64,000 nucleotides of DNA, taken from positions 62,001 to 126,000 of the forward strand of contig CAUEEP010000627.1 in the NCBI GenBank assembly GCA_958450365.1. The letters run 5' to 3'. The stretch is from Mesorhabditis belari (lineage: Eukaryota; Nematoda; Chromadorea; Rhabditida; Rhabditidae). Under the pieces are notes generated by a model, which made no database searches, had not been told where the DNA came from, and worked only from the letters and a program-made list of their open reading frames with translations. Below, piece after piece: positions 56,245 to 64,000 of the stretch. The position numbers were made by a program, and so were the translations under genes. Numbering within the stretch: the first letter of the stretch is position 1; each line of letters begins with the position of its first letter.

Positions 56245-59200
56245 TTAATTTCTCAAAAATTTCTCAAACATAAGAGGATTTCTGAGGCTGATGTTGAGCT
56301 GGGTTTTGACCTTGATGTCCAAGTGGGACATGTTGAAACGAGACATTCTGAAAATCTGTTCTGGTTTTGCTTCAATTTTTCTCAAAACCTGATGCTGACG
56401 CACAGATCTTTGAAAATTCTCATCCAAATATTGCATCAGTGACGGAGGGAATTGAATCGACAACCGATGGACGACTTTGTAGGCGAAATCTTGCATCTCC
56501 TCGAAACACAAATCGTGCCTCTGAAAAAGCACTGTAGATTATTGAATGCTGAATGCTAAACCGTGCCCCACGGCTACCGTAGACCCTCACTTGTCTTTTT
56601 TCACCGGCACTTCAGTCTAATACATTCCCACTTTACCGTAATCTAACGTGAATGTCGATTCCTAATTTTATGCCATTAAACTTGGTCTGATTTGGCTAAC
56701 ATTCAAAGACCTGGGTACTTGGATACTAACGAGGCAAGCTTACGATAGTTTTCAAAAGTTTCAAATTGACCCACTAGTAGAAACTTTAGTAGAAAAGTTG
56801 ACCCATTTTAGAAAGCACTTTAATCCAAACGAGCCGACCTCCAGCTCAGAGCATAAAACTTGAACAAGTTGCAAATTCATAAACTTTTAGTCTTTTAAAT
56901 TTTCGTCTACACGATTCGGCTCAGCCTACCGGCACTTTCTCGAAGAACATCATCCACTCTTCTGCGAGAGTCCAATTGAGCACATTCGTCAATTGTCGAT
57001 TGTAATCATTTTTCACCAAAGCTTGATGGAAAAACGTTCGTCTCGAGTTCGAGTTCTCGATCAGAATCTCCAAAGTGGCACGATTCAAATTGGTGACTTT
57101 TTCGAAGTCCTAAAACGAATATTCAGTCAGGTTGCTGAAGTTAACATAGTGTAAATAGATGCACAATGTACACGCTTCAATCCTTCCAACCTGCCGTTGT
57201 TGATGTGCGAATTGCTGTTGAACTACCTGGTAGTCGAGCTCTTTCCCCTGAAAATGAAAACAATATGGCAAGCATTTAGTGGTGAAACAGTTAAATTACT
57301 AGTGTATAAGATTCAGATTTTTAACTTTTCTCAACTCCTTTCAACCCACCATGTACCACCCTCTTGATTTTTCAGCTTGATTTTTCAAAACCTTTCTCTC
57401 CTCTTCAGTGAATGAAATGACTCTCTCGATTGGATTCTAAAGTTAACTTTTTAGCTGATTCAGTGGGCCAGAAAGTATGCGTTCTAAAAATTAGATCACA
57501 AAGTTGGTCACTCTGCAGAAAAGTAGCGCTTTTTCTGTAGAACCTTATTTAATGTTTTGATTTGAATATCTCTGATTCTCTTGTCCTGCCTCTAAAAGAT
57601 CGTTTGTGTGATAAAGGGGGGGGAGGCGACGCCCCCTTTGTATTGCTTTTCGTATTGCTTTGAAACACTGAACCAACTATTGATTCTACTTTATTGTATT
57701 TTCTTGCTAGATTAGTATTGTGCTAGATTCGGAATAAATATCTAATCAATCATTGCCTCAGCGGTATCCTCTCAGGCACCGCACAGTCACCAAATGATTG
57801 ACTATAGTGCTAAAGGTTCTCTGTGGGGTGTGCTATGGAGTGAAATGGAAACGTCCTCTGCCCGCTGAACTAAATACCTCTTTTCCAAGTCGTTAATACT
57901 TGAAAAATGAAGAATTCAGTGCGCCAGAAAGGATGTGTTTCCATTCGAGCACAAAGAACCCGTCTGCACCAGGCTAAACTCACCTCAATTTCATTTGCGG
58001 TAAACTCGATTCGGAAAGTTTCCCTCACAAATTTCAGCCCATCTTTGATCAATAAATCCTTGAATTTCCTCAGATCCCTTTCGGGAAGTTGTTGTTTTTT
58101 GTACTTGACAATGAGATTTTTCAAAGTTAGATTCATTTCACGCTTTAGAAAGGCGCTTCGATCGATCGATCTTCTCTAAATTTAAAAGTTTTTCTAGACT
58201 TGAGAAGAATTTTTACACCTTTATCACCATTTCGAACACTTTTAGTTCATCTTTCACCAGTTTTTCGGCAGCGCTGTAGTCTGAAAGAGAATACTTTGGG
58301 TTGAAAAATGGAAACATACCCTTCCTAGTACACTCAATTCTGCATTTTCTTCACTTACCGTGACCGTAAGTGGTACTTACAAATAGGAATACAGTGACCC
58401 TTGCTCTTGCCGTAACTTACGCTTGTAAACGCACCCTATCTGGTGTACTCAATGCTTCTTTGAAATTGCGACAATGATTGTGAAGAATGAAGAATTCATT
58501 GCACTAGAAGGGGTGCGTTTTGAGCGCAAAGTACAAGACTGACTCCATGTAGAATGAAGAATTGAGTGCGCCAGATTGAGTGTGTTTTCCTTTAGCATAA
58601 ATTACAAAACTAGCCAGCTAGTTAAAGTTGGAAAATGAGACCGACCTGGACTTGCAGAAATAGTTGGTTGATCGTCTGAAACTTTCGATTCCTGAAGCCT
58701 CTTCTCTTCTCTTCCTTTTCTCCTTTCTTCATCAATTCTCAGCCTCAATTGTTCCATTTCGGCCATCACATCTTCAGCTTTCGATTTTTCTTTTCCCATT
58801 GGTTGATCGTCTGAAACTTTCGATTCCTGAAGCTTAGCACAATGCTTGTTCACTGGAGGCGGTTGAACTTTGAGATTGGCATTGAATCGATTTTCCATTG
58901 CTTTCTCGTTTCGATCAACAATCACCTTTTTCTCGTAATCTTCTCTTCCTTTTCTCGATTCTTCTTCGATTCTCAGCCACAATTGTTCCATTTCGGCCAT
59001 CACATCTTCAGCTTTCGATTTTTCTTTTCCCATTGGTTGATCGTCTGAAACTTTCGATTCCTGAAGCTTAGCACAATGCTTGTTCACTGGAGGCGGTTGA
59101 ACTTTGAGATTGGCATTGAATCGATTTTCCATTGCTTTCTCGTTTCGATCAACAATCACCTTTTTCTCGTAATCTTCTCTTCCTTTTCTCGATTCTTCTT

Positions 59201-62200
59201 CGATTCTCAGCCACAATTGTTCCATTTCGGCCATCACATCTTCAGCTTTCGATTTTTCTTTTCCAATTTGCTGCTCTTCTCTCATTTGCGGTACAATGGA
59301 TTGACTTTTGCGTTCCTCTTGCATGGCTTTCAATGCAGATTCCTAAAAGGAAACAAATTCAATTCAAAAATCAAGCAAAATCTAAACCACACCTACAGTA
59401 ATCTTTGACGGACTACAGTAGTTTCAAATCTCATTTACAGTAGTCTAACGTACACCAGAAATGGTGTGTTTCCAATTTTTGAGCACAAAGTACATGATCC
59501 TGATTGCAAGTTAGTAAAATTTAGGAACTTTTTCGTACTGTGCCCAGATTTACCTCCAACTTTCTCCTCTTTTCCCTCTCGATCTCATCTTTTCTCACGT
59601 CGATCTCTCTTTGAAGTGCCATTTCTTTTTCTTTAGCCTCAATTTTCATTTTGATGATCACAAGGGCATTGCTGGCTGTTGTCTAAAGCATTTTCAGTTT
59701 TAAAGCTTTGCCTTTTCTCTTTGAAACTTACCATAAACATTTTCATTGCCTCTGGCTTGACTTTTTCCCATTCATCATTACAAATCTCATGTCGAAAACA
59801 GTTTTCTTCAAAAGCTTTCATTCTCGAGTCAACTTGACTTTCTAGCCATTTTAGGTCGGGAATTTTTTGGAGTTCTATCTGGAATTGATTTCGGCTTGCA
59901 CTGGACTTGAACTTTGCCGTACTTTATGCTCAAAAATTGAAAACTCATCCCACTTTTGCGAGTGTTTCCCTCATTTCGCTGTTCATCTCATTGAGGGTTG
60001 TCTGCACGAATTGGGCTTTCAAATAAATGATCCGGTTTCGAAGGAAATTCTAAAAAACAGTTTCTTTTTTAAAGAATGTTTGTCTAAGCAATTGAATAAA
60101 ACCTCCTCACCTCAAGCATTTGTATCGATGTCTCGAGAAGCTCGACCCCTGCCTCGCCAATCTCTTCTCGTACCCTTCCCGTTCTTTTTATTTCAAGAGC
60201 TTCGTCAAGCTTGGAAAGCTTAAAGATACTGTAAGATCTTATGCACTTTCTAAAAGACATTTAGAAAAACCGTAGTGAAGTTTACATTAGACAGCTTCAA
60301 GACGGGGTTCTTGGGAGGTCCGGAAGGCTAACTTCTCACAGACAACAGACTTGCACTAGTAACAGACAAAAATACTTTGTACAGTCTTGTACTTGTATTT
60401 AGCACAGTGCTGATTCACAATATTATATAGCATAGTACTAATAATATACTACTTAACAATGCGGTAGTGTGCAGAAATATCTTTTCTGTTATGCGATCCT
60501 TTCTTGTCACTTTCAAACAGCTGAAATTCGGTCTTTACGGTCCAAAAGGTCAAAATTAAAAATTAAAATTGATTTGGTCTAAACTTTTTCCGATCATTAT
60601 TTGTCTTTTTTTGTTCATAGTAAAGCATAGGAACTGGTTTTGAATATATTAGGTTGTCTGGAAATAAATGAGCGTTTTGTATTGTTTATTATTTGGATAC
60701 ATCTTTCTCAATAAAGTATGCTCTGTACCTTGTAATGTTATATACCATTAGAAAGCTGAGTTCGCGCTCTCTTTAGCCATGCTTTTAAATTTTGTTAAAA
60801 ATAAAATTTTTTGCGAATTTTAAGCTTCGCCGTTTTAGATGTCCAAAACTAAGTTTCGCCAGATTTTCTTTTATGAGTTCAAACTCGGTCGCAATGCAGC
60901 TGAAACGGCTCGTAACATTAGCAAAGTTTGGGGGCCAAGGCAGTGTCGGCGAGTCAACAGTGCGAACTTGGTTCCGAAAATTCCGAGGTGGTGATTTTGA
61001 TCTCGAAGATAAAGAAGGCCGTGACCGTCCTGTTGAACTCGATGACGACGAAATGAAGACCCTGGTGGAAGCAAATCCACGTTCAACTATTCGAAAGCTT
61101 GAGGAGGAGCTTGGCGTGGGCAAGACGACCATTTCTGACCACTTGAAACGGATTGGAAAGTCAAAACGCTCGATAAATGGGTGCCGTACGAATTGAATAA
61201 AAATCAAAAAAAATCGTCGTTTTCGTGTCGTCTGCTCTTCTTTAGCGCAACAAAAACGACTCGTTTCTCGACCTGGTCGTAACGTGCGATGAAAGTGGGT
61301 CCTCTACGACAACCGGTGACGTTCCGCTCAGTGGTTGGACGCCGGATAGGCTCCACAACACTTTCCAAAGCCAAATTTGCACCAAAAGAAGGTTGTGGTT
61401 TGTGGTTTGGTGTCGGTCACATCCATCACAGCTTTCTGAATCCGGGCGAAACGACTATGGCGAAGAAGTACTGCCAACAAATCGACGAAATGCACCAGAA
61501 ATTGCGGCGAATGTGCCCGACATTGGTCAACAGAAAAGGTCCGACGAAATGAAGACCCTGGTGGAAGGTGGAATTCTTCTCCACGACAACGCTCGCCCGC
61601 ACCTCGCACTACCAATCCTGCAAAATCTCAACGAACTGAGCTACGAAACTTTGCCTCACCCGTCATATTCGCCAGAGCTTTCGCCTACCGATTACCACTT
61701 TTTCAAGCACCTCGACAACTTTCTCCGGGAGAAATGCTTCAAAACTCAGGACGATGTCAAAAACGTCTTCTCCGACTTTATCGCCACCAGAAGCCCGGAC
61801 TTCTATGCTACCGGCATAAATAAACTTGTTTCTTGTTGGCAAAAATGCGTTTATTGCAGTGTTTCTTATTTCGATTAATCAAGTTTTGTTTGGATCAAGT
61901 TATGGTATTTTAAATATTCAAGTTAAAAACGCTCATTTATTTCCGGACAACCTAATATTATTGATTCTGAACTGTAAAGTTCAATTTAGCCGAATTCCCC
62001 AACCTTTTGTATATTCGTTCTCAATTTTGCGCAAAATTCGTCGCTTTTCCTCCGAATTTCCTTATCATTTTCGACGTTTTTGAAGTCAAGCCGCTTTTCG
62101 GATAAAATTTCCTCAAAAAAACGAAATTTTACAGATTTACAAAAATGTCAAACCTGTATCTGTGACTCTAAAAGATTCTTGGCTTCAGGAATATTCCCAG

Positions 62201-63644
62201 CTTTCAATAGCTCGTTTAAACGCTGATCGATCTCTTTCCGAGCCATCGTTTCCGCGATTTGCAACGTTTCTGGAGAGCTGTTCTGAAAACGAAAACATTT
62301 TTCCTTCAGATTCTAGATCAATTTATTTCTAAGATTGCTTACTATCTAGATAATGTTGTCATCCAACCCACTTTCAAAGCTTTTCGAAAGATTTCGCTGC
62401 ACTTGTTCACCGCCACGGCCACCGTTGCTTCTTTGCTCAGCTAAAATTTCCTCGTTGTACTTTGTGCTAAAAAGTTGTAAACGCACGCTTTCTGGTGTAT
62501 TGCAAGACTTGTTTTAGTGTGCTTTGTGTTAAAGTTTCTAAACGCAAACCTTCTAGCGCACTGAACTCCTCACTTTTCTCACAACAGCGATTTCCCCAGA
62601 CTCCTCAGAAAAATGAGGAATCGAGTGCACCAGAAAGGATGTGTCTAGTCATTTTTGAGCATAAAGTATATCCATATATTACTGTAACTTTAAAGTACTG
62701 TAATGATTATTTAGCTTCATCCAAAAACTCACCACCGCAGTCGTTTTCAACTCGGGCGCCTCGTATTGAAGATAGTCGACAATTTTCTGAAAATATCAAA
62801 TTTTTCAAGTTTCATTCAAAAGTTATCTGCCAACCTGAGCCAAGTCGATTTTGTCTTCAATTTCTTTTCCGTGAAAATTCTTGCACTTTTCGATCACCGA
62901 GTACTTGATCCGCGCTAAGCAGCTGAGCAAGGGGAAATCTGAAATTTCGAGTTTCAACTAGACTAGAAAATTCCAACCCGAACCTAATTTCACCTTCGTT
63001 TTCTCAGTCGTGATCAATTGTTCTGAAATTTTGTTTACAAATAGAAATTATCATTCTCTTCTTGTAAACAGAATTTGCCAGGAACTGAGAAAACGAAGGT
63101 GGAGTTAGGTTCGAGTTGGAATTTTCCTATGTCTAGTTTTAATCTTAGTACTTCAATCAGATAATTGTTAAATTGTCAATTGTCAATTCAAATCCCACCT
63201 TGTTCCTGAACTTCTAAAAGTTGATTCGCAAAACGAACATTATCTGAAGCTCTCGGTGTGCAGAAACACTCAATTTTGGGGAAATGGCGACGAAGCGACG
63301 AAGATATTTCTCGTAAATCCGACGAATTCTCGTTTTGAGCCTAATGAATACTCCTATAGTAAGCAATTTCCTAAAAGGCCCAAAGCTACCACAAAACTAC
63401 TGTTTGATCAATCTAAAAACTCACCCAAACACGCTCCAAAAACGTTCCCTCTTGATCCCAATCCGGAGTGTCTCTGACTACGAAAATCAAGGACTAAAAT
63501 ATACTTTCAATTTTGAAGACTATGCTTATTTTAAAAATTATAAACCTCTGCCAGTTTCCCGTCACGAAAAGCCGCCGATATCTCAGCGAACATATGAATG
63601 TCGAGAAGATCGTTGCCACCAAGATTTCCCATCAAATTTACGAG
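56245..63644 (-). CDS. B-type GBP-like gene with internal 78-residue repeat, 5' end off window
   Basis: Minus-strand exons: 63644-63546 (VNLMGNLGGNDLLDIHMF), 63493-63425 (LIFVVRDTPDW, RD motif), 63340-63199 (IECFCTPRASDNVRFA), 62938-62835, 62786-62733 (KIVDYLQYEAPELKT), about 62443-62372, 62283-62155, 62117-62019, [mariner], about 60222-60117, 60050-59951, 59880-59732, 59683-59556, about 59346-58643 (charged coiled coil with repeats), about 58280-58220, 58177-57983, 57437-57352, 57249-57193, 57114-56939 and 56523-56245 (ends NPLMFEKFLRN, stop). The first eight parallel the B-type gene at 42.7 kb one for one. P-loop and DTQG exons should lie beyond 64000; 63720-64000 shows no coding. No CaaX box at this end. 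Expected to bind GTP and assemble through its helical region. Confidence 0.75.
58700..59275 (-). repeat. 234-bp (78-codon) tandem repeat in a coiled-coil exon
   Basis: Two near-identical 234-bp units and a third, shortened one lie in one exon of the B-type gene. Each unit encodes GKEKSKAEDVMAEMEQLWLR, then RIEEESRKGREDYEKKV, and a linker with QPPPVNKHCAKLQESK. The exact codon multiple keeps the frame, and the identity indicates recent expansion that lengthens the coiled coil. Confidence 0.92.
60649..61955 (+). mobile_element. Mariner element 3
   Basis: Ends TTAGGTTGTCTGGAAATAAA match inverted for about 30 bases (through TGAGCGTTTT), with TA at 60647-60648 and 61956-61957. It is inserted opposite to the host gene, in an intron of the B-type GBP gene. 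Confidence 0.95.
60839..61878 (+). pseudogene. Mariner transposase with frameshifts and an internal template switch
   Basis: Starts MSKTKFRQIFFYEFKLGRNA at ATG 60839; after a frameshift near 60935, GESTVRTWFRKFRGGDFDLE and LEEELGVGKTTISDHLKRIG; then WVPYELNKN, VTCDES (first Asp), a scrambled middle, LLHDNARPHLAL (second Asp), YSPELSPTDYHFFKHLDNF (third) and a C-terminus to 61878. Twenty-six bases near 61540-61566 repeat 61047-61073 exactly, replacing normal sequence just before HDNARPH. Confidence 0.9.
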
Positions 63645-63719
63645 CTAAAGTCGTAAAGTTCTTCAGATATCGTTTAGATAATCTTAAACACAATTGCTTT
63701 CGACTTTACTGATCTGAGA

Positions 63720-64000
63720 GTTAAAGTTTAATTTTTTTTAATTGTCAGTGAGACTAGCCGAAAACGCTCGTTTTTCGGCGTTTTTCGCTGGCGACGCACT
63801 TTCTTGTTTCAAATGACTAAAACTACTGTAGCCCATGTTAAGCTCCGCCCCTTTTTAAAAATGGACCTAAAAGTCAAATTCCTCATGGCTGAAAACCCCA
63901 GGAGCCATGACAGACAGAGAGACAGACGAACAGACAGACAAACGCCCCTCCTGCTTTATATATGTTACGTCCGAATCCGACCAGGCATCCGGATCTGATC
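63720..64000. other. Non-coding right edge with CAGA microsatellite
   Basis: No exon seen. GACAGACAGAGAGACAGACG-type microsatellite at about 63908-63945. Probably an intron or 5' region of the B-type gene that continues past the window. Confidence 0.5.

Larger units (their letters stand above)
58415..62680. repeat. Cluster of a dispersed ~45-bp intron repeat
   Basis: Copies near 58415-58450, 58495-58535, 58560-58605, 59448-59495, 62455-62500, 62517-62565 and 62630-62675 share GTGCACCAGAAAGGATGTGT, a few bases, then TTTTGAGCACAAAGTAC, in either orientation. Further copies occur near 11262, 15033, 22523, 33960 (part), 40506 (part), 44470 and 57916. All lie in introns or flanks of the GBP genes. 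Confidence 0.8.

Noticed and set aside
1..64000. CRISPR arrays, bacterial operons, ribosome binding sites
   Set aside because: The DNA is eukaryotic: spliced genes and eukaryotic transposons throughout. The tandem repeats found are minisatellites or transposon ends without spacers.

Overview
The window looks like a nematode chromosome, most likely free-living and Caenorhabditis/Mesorhabditis-like. That is inferred from compact genes with many introns of about 40-80 bp, TTTCAG-type acceptors, AT-rich spacers, ACTGTAG-rich intron repeats and the mix of DNA transposons. The species cannot be fixed from sequence alone, and no viral or bacterial genes were seen.

The main content is a cluster of guanylate-binding-protein (GBP/atlastin-like, dynamin-superfamily) GTPase genes and their broken copies. 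All were rebuilt exon by exon by hand; exon homology between the copies and agreement of splice phases support them. (A) A subfamily ending in a CaaX box: a truncated copy at 10.9-13.7 kb (+), an intact 27-exon reading frame at 14.9-25.0 kb (+), and a copy at 43.4-51.4 kb (+) that lacks the GTPase domain and has a premature stop. (B) A second subfamily on the minus strand: 42.7 to 37.9 kb (good GTPase exons), a tandem copy at 37.6 to 33.6 kb broken by a pogo-like transposon inside its P-loop exon, and 63.6 to 56.2 kb (N-terminus off the right edge, with a 78-residue internal repeat).

Between them lies a third, unidentified helical family on the minus strand: 33.5 to 30.1 kb, its duplicate at 56.0 to 54.7 kb, and a fragment near 29.5 kb. 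The left end holds an unknown long reading frame (1-823, minus) and two divergent kinase-like genes. One (3.3 to 2.1 kb, minus) keeps its catalytic motifs but is frameshifted. The other (7.3-10.75 kb, plus) is an intact seven-exon pseudokinase (HRD to HTN, DFG to GFG) that has kept its frame although two transposons sit in its introns.

Transposons fill introns and spacers: mariner (four or more), maT DD37D, Tc1-like DD34E, piggyBac with TTAA duplications, a hAT-like element with an 8-bp duplication, Merlin, pogo-like elements with iterated end motifs, a CR1/jockey-type LINE, and many fold-back MITEs. Because the genes are duplicated, several insertions have an unfilled copy elsewhere in the window, which fixes target site, duplication and relative age. 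No autonomous, unbroken transposase was found.

Functionally, the GBP paralogues plus adjacent pseudokinase and helical genes resemble a fast-evolving multigene cluster. A role in intracellular defence is possible by analogy with vertebrate GBPs, but this is inference only.
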